A model generated the notes under the pieces. The model was not told the DNA's origin. It ran no database searches and saw nothing but the letters and a program-made list of their open reading frames with translations. The position numbers were made by a program, and so were the translations under genes. From the NCBI RefSeq assembly GCF_028767125.1, contig NZ_JAKCWP010000003.1, positions 248,001-312,000 on the forward strand: a stretch of 64,000 nt of DNA, in the 5' to 3' direction. This document shows, in pieces, positions 53,758 to 61,753 of this stretch. The stretch is from Chelativorans sp. YIM 93263. Its GTDB lineage: Bacteria; Pseudomonadota; Alphaproteobacteria; Rhizobiales; Rhizobiaceae. How positions within the stretch are numbered: position 1 is the first letter of the stretch; each line of letters begins with the position of its first letter.

Positions 53758-54782
53758 TCCGGTCCCTTGCTTGCGGGGCTCGCCGGCGCGACCCTGTCCG
53801 ACGCGCTTCCGGCCGGCTTCGGCGGCGTCACCGCCCCCGGTCCGCTGCTCGTGCTGCTCGAGGAGCCTGACGAAGAGCCTGTCGAAGAGCCTGTTGAGGA
53901 GCCTGTCGAAGAGCCTGTTGAGGAGCCTGTTGAGGAGCCCGACGAAGAGCCTGCCGAACCGGTCTGCTTATGCGTCTGCTTTTCGGCTTCCCGTTCGCCA
54001 GCGCGATAGGCCTCGTTGGCCACGTTCTTCGCGCTTTCGGTGCCGCGGTTCACAGCCTCCTTTGCGCTCTCCTGCGCCTTGTCGGCATAGGGGCCGACAT
54101 ACTCTTCCTCGACCCTCGTGCGCGGCAGCATGGCGGCGATGGCCGCGCCTACGGCGAGGCCCAGCGCGCCGATGATCAGCGGCTCCTGCTTGAGCGTGTC
54201 GGAGAACATGCGCTGGACGCGGCTTCCGGCATGGCGCGCCTGAGCGGAGGCGTTCCGCGCCGCATCGCTCACCCTCTCGCCGGCATGGCTGGCCGTATCG
54301 GACGCAGATCCGGCGGCGGAGGAGACCCTGCTGCTTGCCGATTCATAAGCCGAGCTCGCCTTGCTGGTGGCGGAGTGCATGGCCCCGCCGGTGCTGTCCT
54401 TCGAGCTCTTGTCTCCGGTTCCCGAAAGCCCCGTACCGCGATGCGAAGCGGCGGTGCCGGGTGCGCCGTTCCACACCTCGTCGGAGGACAGCCCGCCTCG
54501 GGGGTGCGTGCCGGCCGTGTCGGCGTGGCTTTTCGTCCCGCCGCCCATGATGAGCCAGGCTATGCCCGTGCCCACCAGCGCCAGGGGCAGCGGATTGTCC
54601 CGCACCTGCGTCTTCATGTTCTCGAGGGCCTTCGCGCCGTCCGAGTGTCTGAAGTAGTCGTTGATGTCATTCATCATCCGCCCTGGCGTCATCCGGTTCT
54701 GGAGTGCCTCCGCGGTCTGGATGATGCCGGCGCGCGCCGCCTCGGCCTCGCGCTCCAGCTCGGCTGCTGATTTGCCTGTCAT
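53745..54782 (-). CDS. DUF3618-domain protein with low-complexity Gly/Ser/Thr tail
   Basis: 345 residues from ATG 54782. Residues 1-50 match DUF3618 (ELEREAEAARAGIIQTAEAL...MNDINDYF), followed by a short membrane segment (about 67-80, ALVGTGIAWLIMGGG), a Ser/Ala-rich helical region, a second hydrophobic stretch (about 200-220) and a GSST repeat tail near residue 280. Such proteins are found with DUF1469 and helical stress proteins in rhizobia. Function unknown; probably envelope stress. A longer frame upstream overlaps the next gene and is rejected. Confidence 0.8.
   Translation of the reverse strand: MTGKSAAELEREAEAARAGIIQTAEALQNRMTPGRMMNDINDYFRHSDGAKALENMKTQVRDNPLPLALVGTGIAWLIMGGGTKSHADTAGTHPRGGLSSDEVWNGAPGTAASHRGTGLSGTGDKSSKDSTGGAMHSATSKASSAYESASSRVSSAAGSASDTASHAGERVSDAARNASAQARHAGSRVQRMFSDTLKQEPLIIGALGLAVGAAIAAMLPRTRVEEEYVGPYADKAQESAKEAVNRGTESAKNVANEAYRAGEREAEKQTHKQTGSAGSSSGSSTGSSTGSSTGSSTGSSTGSSSGSSSSTSSGPGAVTPPKPAGSASDRVAPASPASKGPEKKS
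53860..53955. repeat. 12-bp tandem repeat, eight units, inside the DUF3618 gene
   Basis: Eight contiguous 12-base units of the form GA(A/G)GAGCC(T/C)G(T/A/C)(T/C). Read on the minus strand each encodes Gly-Ser-Ser-Thr or a close variant. Length is a multiple of three, so unit gain or loss would keep the frame. Confidence 0.85.
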
Positions 54783-55174
54783 TTCACCTGATCCTTCACG
54801 GCCCGCGCATCGCTGCTCAACTGGCTCTGCGTGCGCTCGGGCATAAGATTGGACTCGGACATGTTCGACGTGCCCATACGCACGAGGATCACGCCAATGA
54901 TTGCCACCACGACGCCGACGGCCAGCGAGGCCCATCCCGTGCCGAGGCCCAATTCGGCCAGCGCCACGACCAGCGCCTGCAGCAGGACCAGAAGCGCGGC
55001 CAGAAGACAGATCGCGCCTGCGATCATCTCCGCCAGGCCGTTCCTCACCTGCCCTACCTTTTCGGACATTTCGGCACGCAGAAGCTGGAACTCCGACTGC
55101 ACGAGGCGCGTGGCGTTGTTCGCCAGATCGGAGAAAAGCGTGGTGATGCCGCGCGGATCTTCCCGAGTACTCAT
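54779..55174 (-). CDS. DUF1469/phage-holin-superfamily membrane protein
   Basis: 131 residues. An amphipathic N-terminal helix (LFSDLANNATRLVQSEFQLLRAEM, about residues 13-36) precedes two membrane segments (about 48-70 and 78-99). The pattern is that of the putative actinobacterial/rhizobial holin-X (DUF1469) family; the name does not imply phage origin. It overlaps the DUF3618 gene by 4 bases and the following gene by 4 bases, so the three are coupled. Confidence 0.8.
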   Translation of the reverse strand: MSTREDPRGITTLFSDLANNATRLVQSEFQLLRAEMSEKVGQVRNGLAEMIAGAICLLAALLVLLQALVVALAELGLGTGWASLAVGVVVAIIGVILVRMGTSNMSESNLMPERTQSQLSSDARAVKDQVK

Positions 55175-55647
55175 CGTCCGCCTCCTCTTGTTCCTTGAGT
55201 TTCACCGCGCGAGGCGTGGCCGCTGTCCATGGCGTCGCCTAAGCCGGTGCGTGCAAAGCGGCCGAGCGCCATGCCGACCAGCACCGAACCGGCGACGAAG
55301 GCCGTCGGGTTGCGCCGGCCGAAGTCGCGGACATCGTCGACGATGTCCTCCAGCCGCTTTTTCCCGAGCGTGCCGGAAAGCTCTTCCAGCCCGCCGGCCG
55401 CCTCGCCGAGAAGCCGTGCGGCGGGGCCCTCGTCCTTCTTCTTCAGCTCGTCGCTGGCCGAGCGGATCGCCTCGGCGAAGCTGTGCAGACTCTCGGATGT
55501 CCGGTGCTTCGCCTCTTCCGCCTTTCTGCCGGCCTCGTGCTTGGCCTCGGAGCCCAGTTCGGAGGCTTTCGAGCGCATTGTGTCCGCGGTTTCCTGCGCG
55601 GTGCGGCCGGTTTCCGATTGCTTGTCGTTTCTCGGTGTCGTCGCCAT
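55171..55647 (-). CDS. helical stress-associated protein with single membrane segment
   Basis: 158 residues. The first 70 residues are charged, Ala/Glu/Lys-rich helices (TMRSKASELGSEAKHEAG..., reminiscent of LEA-like proteins). A glycine-bearing hydrophobic segment follows at about 115-130 (AFVAGSVLVGMALGRF). It resembles the nutrient deprivation-induced proteins of rhizobia. It overlaps the DUF1469 gene by 4 bases. Function inferred only from company: envelope or desiccation stress. Confidence 0.75.
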   Translation of the reverse strand: MATTPRNDKQSETGRTAQETADTMRSKASELGSEAKHEAGRKAEEAKHRTSESLHSFAEAIRSASDELKKKDEGPAARLLGEAAGGLEELSGTLGKKRLEDIVDDVRDFGRRNPTAFVAGSVLVGMALGRFARTGLGDAMDSGHASRGETQGTRGGGR

Positions 55648-55656
55648 TGCGCTCTC

Positions 55657-55731
55657 CTATGCCAAGCCGAGGAAGGAGAGGATCGCCAGAACCACGACGA
55701 TAAGCCCGATCAGGTAGATAATGGAGTTCAT
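55657..55731 (-). CDS. small single-pass membrane protein (24 residues)
   Basis: MNSIIYLIGL opens a 24-residue, entirely hydrophobic peptide ending FLGLA. GGGAG lies 9 bases upstream of the ATG. It is 9 bases upstream of the stress-protein gene on the same strand and is probably the first gene of that four-gene operon. Too short for normal gene finders; similar peptides recur in rhizobia (my recollection). Confidence 0.6.
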   Translation of the reverse strand: MNSIIYLIGLIVVVLAILSFLGLA

Positions 55732-55947
55732 TCGGACTGCTCCCGTTGAAATATACGTCTAACGACCGGGACCGGCCGCTGTTCCCATGCGGCCGCATAA
55801 GGCCGAAAAATATGCAAATGCGATTACCGTCGCCCGCCTTGGGCGCTGCCGTCGAACGCCCTTCCCAACCGAATGTTCCCGGGCAAATGCTTGGAAAACG
55901 CGCCTGAGAAGGTCATCATGCGAATATAACCGGCCGGAGTATCGAAC

Positions 55948-56508
55948 ATGCCCGTCACCGACCGCATCACAGCCGTCACCGGCGACATCACGAAGATCGA
56001 AGCCGACGCCATCGTGAACGCCGCCAACAGCTCACTGCTCGGCGGCGGAGGCGTGGACGGCGCGATCCACCGCGCCGCCGGCCCCGAACTGCTGGAAGAA
56101 TGCCGCCGGCTGAACGGCTGCGAGACGGGCGACGCGAAGATCACCAACGCCTACCGGCTGCCCGCCCGCCACGTCATCCACACGGTCGGCCCGGTCTGGC
56201 ACGGCGGCGGCCAGGGCGAGGCGGACCTGCTCGCCTCCTGCTACCGCCGCTCGCTGGCGCTTGCTCGCGACCATGCCTGCCGCACGATAGTCTTCCCCGC
56301 TATCTCCACCGGCGTCTACGGCTACCCGAAAGACGAAGCCGCCCGTATTGCGGTGCAGACGGTGGCGGATTTTCTGGAGGGGAGTGAGACGCCGGAGGAG
56401 GTTGTTTTTGTGGGGTTTGATGAGGAGACGACGCGGGGGTATGCGGGGGAGATTGCAAAATTCAAGAAGATCAATTGGTCGGCATATAAGACAGCTACGG
56501 ACCTGTGA
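55948..56508 (+). CDS. macro-domain protein (O-acetyl-ADP-ribose deacetylase type)
   Basis: 186 residues. [22 protein letters not shown] (residues about 7-28), [16 protein letters not shown] with the ADP-ribose-binding Asn/Asp, and [16 protein letters not shown] are the MacroD/YmdB hallmarks. It hydrolyses O-acetyl-ADP-ribose or removes ADP-ribose from proteins. GC content is like the neighbourhood. It lies 107 bases before the KAP NTPase gene on the same strand; a functional link is possible but unproven. Confidence 0.88.
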   Translation: MPVTDRITAVTGDITKIEADAIVNAANSSLLGGGGVDGAIHRAAGPELLEECRRLNGCETGDAKITNAYRLPARHVIHTVGPVWHGGGQGEADLLASCYRRSLALARDHACRTIVFPAISTGVYGYPKDEAARIAVQTVADFLEGSETPEEVVFVGFDEETTRGYAGEIAKFKKINWSAYKTATDL

Positions 56509-56615
56509 GGAAAGCTTGCATCAGATGCACGTTACGCTTGCAGATGCGTATGTCAAACCAATAGGTTACACGGCAAGCCGCAAGACGACAGGCTTGCGGG
56601 CATCTGGGAGGCGGC

Positions 56616-58511
56616 ATGCAGAAATGGGCCACACGCATGGTGGGCAAGCTCCGTGCTCAGCCAAACAGCAAGGAGCTGTCCGCGGATAACGCCGCTGGCC
56701 GGGGCTCTCGGCACATGACACAGCTCGACCACTATCTGGCCTTCTACGAATCGCGCGAATGCCCCGGTTATGCAGTTTTCATTACCGGCGAGTGGGGCAT
56801 TGGCAAGACCTTTCAAGTGAAACGGGCGATTCCGGACGACCGATGTTACTACGTAAGCCTATTCGGAATGCAGAGTGCCAGCGAAATATTCGCCGCCGTC
56901 TTCGCTTCAATGTTCCCCGCAACCGCCAAAAGGAAGGCTGATGCAGATTCTCACAAAGATGTTTCAGCTCTGGGATTTCCAATCGGTGCTCTCAATTGGC
57001 AACTCGAAAACATTTTCATACGGGATAAGGTGGAGACCGATCGCGTAATAATCTTCGACGATCTCGAGCGGTGCAAGATCAAGCCGACTGACCTACTCGG
57101 TGTCATTAACCGATACGTCGAACACCACAAATGCCGCGTGATTGTAATTGCGCACGATGGCAAGTTGCCGAAAAAATTATTGGAGCAGCAAGAGAAGATA
57201 TTCGGCCAAGTCATCAAAGTTATTCCCGAGGTCGAGGCCGCTTACACCGAATTTGCAAAGGAGTTTGGCAACGGCAGCGAAAATGACCCACTTTTCCGTT
57301 TCCGCGAGGATCTTGTCAGTCTCTTTAAGGAATCGCAGGTCGGCTCACTGCGTATTCTGCGCCACGTCATGGAGGATACTGTCCGTCTGTACAATTGTCT
57401 TTTGGAAGAACAGCGCAATCATCCTGAAGCGACAAGGGAAATCATCCGCCTAGTTGCAGCACTGGATTTTGAGGCGCGTGCGATGAGGATCAAGCCTGAG
57501 GATATTCGAGATCGAGTTGGCAGGCAGCTGATTTACGAGATGGAGCGCCGTAATCGTGAAGGCGAAGCAGAGCTGCCGGAGCCCGCATTCGTTACTGCCC
57601 AAAATCGCTACCAAACGGTTCAACTTGAGAGCACTCTCCTGTCCGATGGCCTACTTCAGGAAATACTTTTCGAGGGCGTTTATGATGCCAAACGCATTGC
57701 CGGTTCCGTAGCCGCAAGTGTTTATTTCGCGAACCCGACGGAGTTACCGTCGTGGAGAGTCTTTATTGAGTTCCAGAGCCAACCGGACAATGTTGCCGAA
57801 GCGGCAAAGACACGCATGGAACAGGAATTTCGAGACCGTGAAGTTCTTGAACCGGGTGAGATGCTTCACGTATTCGCACTTCGGCTGATGATGGCGCAAA
57901 ACGATCTTCTGCCAGAATCTCCCCCTGAAATCGCTGCCGAATGCCGAGCTTACATCGATGACCTCAGAGCAGCCAATCGCCTGAAACCAACTCCGATGAC
58001 TTGGGATGACCGAGAGGATCTTAGTCGTGCGTACGCGGGTTACGGCTATTGGGTTGAAGAGCCTTATCGCGCGCAGTTCGAAGGCATCTTTGGCTATCTT
58101 AGCGATGAGCGCAAAGCTGTGATGTTGGATCAGTTGAAAGATGCAGGACCTGGAATTCTCCATTTGGTCGAAACCGATGGGGAGACGCTGTATTCGCGTC
58201 TTAACCACACGGCTAAGGGCGGAGCCACCTATGCAGATGTCCCTGTGCTCGCCGAGATTCAGCCTGCTGATTTCGTTGCAAGTTGGATGCGCTCGCACCC
58301 AAAGAATTGGTACTGGATTCAGAATGCAATCTCCGCGCGCTTGCGGCCTGCTGTCCCTCAAGAGCTCAGCGATGAACTAGCTTGGGTAGACCGCGTCGTT
58401 TTGGAGCTGGAAGCAGAAGCCCAGAGGGCCAATGGTATTCGCGCGCTACGCATTCGGCGGCACCTCCCGCGAAATCCGACTCGGATTAATGAGGAAGAAC
58501 TGCAAGGGTGA
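56616..58511 (+). CDS. KAP-type P-loop NTPase, probably acquired
   Basis: 631 residues. Walker A GEWGIGKT (about residues 58-65) and Walker B VIIFDDLERC (about 143-152) followed by IVIAHDGKLPKK fit the KAP/STAND-like NTPases, but no membrane segments are seen, unlike classical KAP members. The C-terminal 400 residues are charged and helical with no family I recognise. GGGAGG lies 4-5 bases before ATG 56616. The gene is visibly more AT-rich than its neighbours, suggesting transfer. Possible roles: phage defence or signalling; not established. Confidence 0.75.
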   Translation: MQKWATRMVGKLRAQPNSKELSADNAAGRGSRHMTQLDHYLAFYESRECPGYAVFITGEWGIGKTFQVKRAIPDDRCYYVSLFGMQSASEIFAAVFASMFPATAKRKADADSHKDVSALGFPIGALNWQLENIFIRDKVETDRVIIFDDLERCKIKPTDLLGVINRYVEHHKCRVIVIAHDGKLPKKLLEQQEKIFGQVIKVIPEVEAAYTEFAKEFGNGSENDPLFRFREDLVSLFKESQVGSLRILRHVMEDTVRLYNCLLEEQRNHPEATREIIRLVAALDFEARAMRIKPEDIRDRVGRQLIYEMERRNREGEAELPEPAFVTAQNRYQTVQLESTLLSDGLLQEILFEGVYDAKRIAGSVAASVYFANPTELPSWRVFIEFQSQPDNVAEAAKTRMEQEFRDREVLEPGEMLHVFALRLMMAQNDLLPESPPEIAAECRAYIDDLRAANRLKPTPMTWDDREDLSRAYAGYGYWVEEPYRAQFEGIFGYLSDERKAVMLDQLKDAGPGILHLVETDGETLYSRLNHTAKGGATYADVPVLAEIQPADFVASWMRSHPKNWYWIQNAISARLRPAVPQELSDELAWVDRVVLELEAEAQRANGIRALRIRRHLPRNPTRINEEELQG

Positions 58512-58520
58512 GGTCTCCTC

Positions 58521-58772
58521 ACCCCCCATTCACCAGCTCAAGCACCAGCCGGTGCACATTGCCGCCCTCGCTCATCTCCTCGCGGTCGAAGGCGCGGTTG
58601 CGCTGTTTGAGTTCGGCGGCGATGGGGACGAGGCGGCGCTGGAGTTCGGCGCGCGTTCTGAGCGATCCGGGTCGTCGGCCATGGTCAGGCCGACCGACAT
58701 GGCCGCGATCTTGCGCGCGATGTCGGTGATGATCTCGCCATGCACCCGCTCATGCTTGGCCACCGTCGTCAC
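58521..58772 (-). pseudogene. truncated, frameshifted copy of the DUF922 gene 3' end
   Basis: About 250 bases nearly identical to 59433-59687, the 3' end of the intact DUF922 gene. On the minus strand it keeps the HERVHGEIITDIARKI peptide and TMADDPD, then loses the frame. It has no start region. With the toxin-antitoxin genes in between, the two copies form direct repeats. Confidence 0.85.
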
Positions 58773-59098
58773 ACCAAATCATCGATAGACACGCCTAGCG
58801 CCGCAGCCAGCTTCTGCAGCGTGTGCACGGAGCCCGTCTTCCTGCCCGCCTCGATCTCGGCGATCTGCACCCGGTTCACGCCGGAGCGTTCGGCAAGGGC
58901 CGATTGGGTGAGGCCCCTGAGATCGCGGAACACGTGCAGCGGACTTTCACCGTCCACCATGCGGCGCACATATTCGGCGGGAATGGCTTCGCCGGGATCG
59001 GCCATCGCCCGGTCATAGGCCTCGATGTCGGCCAGTTCCTCGGCGGCCTCGCGCAGCTTCGTATATTCCTCGCGGGTGATCGTGATCATATCGGCCAT
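58769..59098 (-). CDS. Xre-type antitoxin (helix-turn-helix)
   Basis: 109 residues from ATG 59098, 5 bases after GGAGGTGAG; an ATG at 59110 would overlap that site. The N-terminal half is helical and charged (ITREEYTKLREAAEELADIE), the C-terminal half is a helix-turn-helix (GLTQSALAERSGVNRVQIAEI, about residues 66-86). It follows the toxin gene by 11 bases: toxin-first order as in HigBA-like modules. Its 3' end reaches into the truncated DUF922 copy by 4 bases. Confidence 0.85.
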   Translation of the reverse strand: MADMITITREEYTKLREAAEELADIEAYDRAMADPGEAIPAEYVRRMVDGESPLHVFRDLRGLTQSALAERSGVNRVQIAEIEAGRKTGSVHTLQKLAAALGVSIDDLV

Positions 59099-59109
59099 GC
59101 TCACCTCCA

Positions 59110-59358
59110 TCAGTCGTAAACGCCGCCACGCGGCCCGATGCGCAGAACGTCCAGAACTTCACCGTCATGCATGATGACCCGCCAATCGCCGACCCTGAGC
59201 CTGATGCCCTCGCGCCCTTTCAAGGCCTTCACGTTGTTTGCCTGCGAGGCTGGATCGGCGGCATAGGCTTCGATCTTTTCCATGATCCGTCTGGCTGTAT
59301 TGGCCGGCATACGACGGAGCGCCTTGGCAGCGGCGGCTCTGTAGGCGATCCGCTTCAT
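59110..59358 (-). CDS. RelE/ParE-family toxin
   Basis: 82 residues. A compact RelE fold: KRIAYRAAAAKALRRMPANT (residues 2-21), KALKGREGIRLRVGDWRVIM (about 44-63) and VLDVLRIGPRGGVYD, with the usual Arg residues of mRNA-cleaving RelE toxins. First gene of the module. Its ATG lies just 5 bases after a -10 hexamer, so the mRNA may be leaderless. Confidence 0.85.
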   Translation of the reverse strand: MKRIAYRAAAAKALRRMPANTARRIMEKIEAYAADPASQANNVKALKGREGIRLRVGDWRVIMHDGEVLDVLRIGPRGGVYD

Positions 59359-59363
59359 GCCCT

Positions 59364-59400
59364 TATGTAGCTTACAGCTACATTGTCGTCAACAGCTACA
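59364..59400 (-). promoter_or_regulatory. promoter and operator of the toxin-antitoxin module
   Basis: On the minus strand TTGACG (59392-59387) and TACATA (59369-59364) are 17 bases apart. A perfect repeat ATGTAGCT-N3-AGCTACAT (59365-59383) covers the -10, and a third half-site AGCTACA lies at 59394-59400, overlapping the upstream -35 side. Typical of antitoxin autoregulation. Confidence 0.7.
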
Positions 59401-59432
59401 AAAAATTTCCCGCGCATTCCTGCGTAAGCGCC

Positions 59433-60029
59433 TCACCCCCCATTCACCAACTCCAGCACCAGCCGGTGCACGTTCCCGCCTTCGCTCATCTCCTCGCGGT
59501 CGAAGGCGCGGTTGCGCTGTTTGAGTTCGGCAGCGATGGGCACGAGGCGGCGCTGTAGCTCGGCCCGCGTCTTGGCACAGTCCGGGTCGTCGGCCATGGT
59601 CAGGCCGACCGACATGGCCTCGATCTTGCGCGCGATGTCGGTGATGATCTCGCCATGCACCCGCTCATGCGCGGCCACCCCGTCGATGAATTTGTCCCAG
59701 CGTTTTTGCATGGCGGGCGGCAGGTCGCCGGCGAGTTCGGGCAGGCGGTAGGTGATGATGAGCTTCGGCCTTGCCGAGGCAAGCGTGCAGCCGCCGCCGC
59801 GCGGCTGGTAGTCGCGCGTCCAGGTCAGCTTGAAATCCGTGTAGGCGATGGCGCGCCCGATCCCGACCTTCGGCCCGCGCTCGCCGATGGACTCGTAAAG
59901 CGCGATGCCGGTCTCGCCGGAAACGGCGTAGGTTTCGACCGTTTCCACCGGCTCCCACTCGGCCTGCGCAGCGACCGGAAACGGGAGAAAACAGGCCGCA
60001 AAAAGCGCCAACCGCAAAGCCGCCTTCAT
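59433..60029 (-). CDS. DUF922-family secreted zinc protease-like protein
   Basis: 198 residues from ATG 60029. A signal peptide (residues 1-23, ending PVAAQA) is followed by a beta-rich domain and an HERVH zinc-binding motif (HExxH, about residues 129-133) in AAHERVHGEIITDIA, the DUF922 signature. A periplasmic metallopeptidase is likely; substrate unknown. Its last 255 bases are duplicated at 58521-58772. Confidence 0.82.
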   Translation of the reverse strand: MKAALRLALFAACFLPFPVAAQAEWEPVETVETYAVSGETGIALYESIGERGPKVGIGRAIAYTDFKLTWTRDYQPRGGGCTLASARPKLIITYRLPELAGDLPPAMQKRWDKFIDGVAAHERVHGEIITDIARKIEAMSVGLTMADDPDCAKTRAELQRRLVPIAAELKQRNRAFDREEMSEGGNVHRLVLELVNGG

Positions 60030-60159
60030 CGCCACTCCTCTGGTTTTTTCGTGAAATGACGGCCAAACCGCCCGCAGGTCAAGGCTTTCCATGCCCGAGG
60101 CCCGCGCTGCCCCCGGGTGGTGAGCTTCCGGAAGCGCTGTCGCGTATCGTCACCGCTCT

Positions 60160-60287
60160 GGCATGGATTCCAGGATCAAGTCCTGGGATGACGACCGAGG
60201 GAACGGCTCCGCCAAGCACCAACCTTCGAGATTAGCGCCGCCATCCCCGCCTTCGTCATACCAAGGCTCGACCTTGGTATCCATGCC
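60160..60287. repeat. inverted pair of 34-bp palindromic intergenic elements
   Basis: Copy 1 (60160-60193) contains CCAGGA-N5-TCCTGG; copy 2 (60254-60287) contains ACCAAGG-N5-CCTTGGT. Outer parts GGCATGGAT and ATGACG match between copy 1 and the reverse complement of copy 2. Such palindromic elements are scattered through intergenic DNA of many rhizobia. No third copy seen in this window. Confidence 0.6.
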
Positions 60288-60940
60288 TGAGCGGAGACGA
60301 AACGCGCCGGCGCCTCCGGATAAAGCATCCCGCGCGGGGATAAAAAATGGCGCCTCAGACACTTTTTCGGCAGATAAGCAGTTGTTTTTGCTCGATATCA
60401 GAAAACAGTTCGAGCTTTTTTCGGCTGATTTTATCCTACAACGCCCAGCCGCTCTTATCATCGGATCCATCGCCCTCACGGGAACCGGGTCCGGACCGGG
60501 GATCAGGGAGGGCGGCGGCAGCCTTCCCCTGTGGTGCTCCGGTAGCCACAGGCATGTGAGGGCCCGCAACAGGCCGGCGGCACCGGGACACTGGGTCAGA
60601 GACAGTGTTTCGGAAAAACGGATGCTGGGTTCCAGACAGCATCGCGGAAGCCGCGGAGAAGCCGCTAGGTCTTCTTCTTCGGCCCGGCAGAGACCACCCC
60701 CTAATTGGGTGCAGCCGGGCAGGAGAGGAGGCCCGAGTGACCGGCCAACCGCGGGACAGCGGCCGACGGGGCGCGTGGAACGCGCCACATAAATTAATAG
60801 AGAGGCTCGGACCACGCGCCCCGTTTCCCGATCAAAGGCAAAACCCGGCGGACCACCGCGCGGGAACGGATGGGCATGGGCTGTGACAAGGTTTTTCGCC
60901 ACACTGAATCGAAGGAGAGAAGGCGCGCAGCCCCGGTCCC
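60288..60940. other. 650-base intergenic stretch, mostly unexplained
   Basis: Lies downstream of the siderophore-type ABC ATPase gene and upstream of the DUF922 gene. It holds GC-rich blocks, short inverted repeats (for example around 60687-60720) and an AT-rich patch near 60795, but no supported gene. I considered a riboswitch or structured RNA and could not match one. Confidence 0.4.
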
Positions 60941-61753
60941 TCACCCGCCCTTTGCCGCCAGCGGAATGCAGAAGGGGCGGTCGGTTTCCTCGTCGTGCAG
61001 CACGCGGCAGTGGATACCGAAGACCTGCTCGATGTTCTCCGCGTGGAAAACGCGGCCCACCGGCCCGGCGCTCGCCACCTTTCCTTCCCGGACGAAGACG
61101 ATGTCGTCGGCGAAGCGGGCGGCCAGGTTCAGGTCGTGGAGGACGACCACCACCGTCTTGCCCTCCTCGTGGCTGAGCTTGCGCACCAGCGAGAGCGTAT
61201 CCAGCGCGTGGGCGATGTCGAGGTGGTTGGTCGGCTCGTCGAGCAGGATGACCGGCGCGGCCTGCGCGATGACCATGGCGATCCACACGCGCTGCATCTG
61301 CCCGCCCGACAGCGTTCCGATGGGCCGGTCGGACAGATCCTCGATGCTGGTGGCGGCGAGCGCGGCGGCCACCGTCTCGCGGTCTTCCGCGCCCGGCCGC
61401 CCGAAGCGGCGGCGATGGGCGTAGCGGCCGAGGCGGACGAGATCGACCACCGTCATTTCCTCCGGCGCGCTGGGGCTTTGGCTCAGCATCGCAATGCGTC
61501 GGGCAAGCGCGCGAGGCTTCCAGTTCTCAAGCGGGTCGCCGTCGAGATGCACCGCCCCGGCCCTGAGCGGCAGCATGGCCCGCATGGCCCTGAGCACGGT
61601 GGACTTGCCGCAGCCATTGGGCCCGCACAGCGCCGTGACGCGCCCGCGCGCGACCGAGAGATCCAGTCCCTCGAAGACCAGCCGCTCGCCATAGCCGGCG
61701 GCGGCATCGCGCATTTCGAGGGCGGCGTGGTCTTGCAGGGTGTTGTCATGCAT
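60941..61753 (-). CDS. siderophore/haem-type ABC transporter ATP-binding protein
   Basis: 270 residues, FecE/FhuC group. Walker A GPNGCGKST (about residues 43-51), signature TLSGGQMQRVWIAM, Walker B VILLDEPTNHLDI and the switch His in VLHDLN are all intact. It overlaps the permease gene by 8 bases. It energises uptake of a ferric chelate or similar cofactor from the periplasm. Confidence 0.92.
   Translation of the reverse strand: MHDNTLQDHAALEMRDAAAGYGERLVFEGLDLSVARGRVTALCGPNGCGKSTVLRAMRAMLPLRAGAVHLDGDPLENWKPRALARRIAMLSQSPSAPEEMTVVDLVRLGRYAHRRRFGRPGAEDRETVAAALAATSIEDLSDRPIGTLSGGQMQRVWIAMVIAQAAPVILLDEPTNHLDIAHALDTLSLVRKLSHEEGKTVVVVLHDLNLAARFADDIVFVREGKVASAGPVGRVFHAENIEQVFGIHCRVLHDEETDRPFCIPLAAKGG

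Noticed and set aside
53860-53955. Repeats considered as a CRISPR array
   Set aside because: Units are 12 bases, contiguous without spacers and in frame with a protein; a coding tandem repeat explains them.
54779-55174. Phage origin because of the holin-family name
   Set aside because: The family is chromosomal in rhizobia and no phage genes are nearby.
54783-55205. N-terminal extension of the DUF3618 frame to 486 codons
   Set aside because: It runs through the whole DUF1469 gene in another frame; the DUF3618 domain begins at the ATG at 54782, which overlaps the upstream stop by 4 bases.
60590-60800. Possible cobalamin or other riboswitch/structured RNA
   Set aside because: I could not find the conserved boxes of any riboswitch or of RNase P, and no gene on the plus strand starts downstream.
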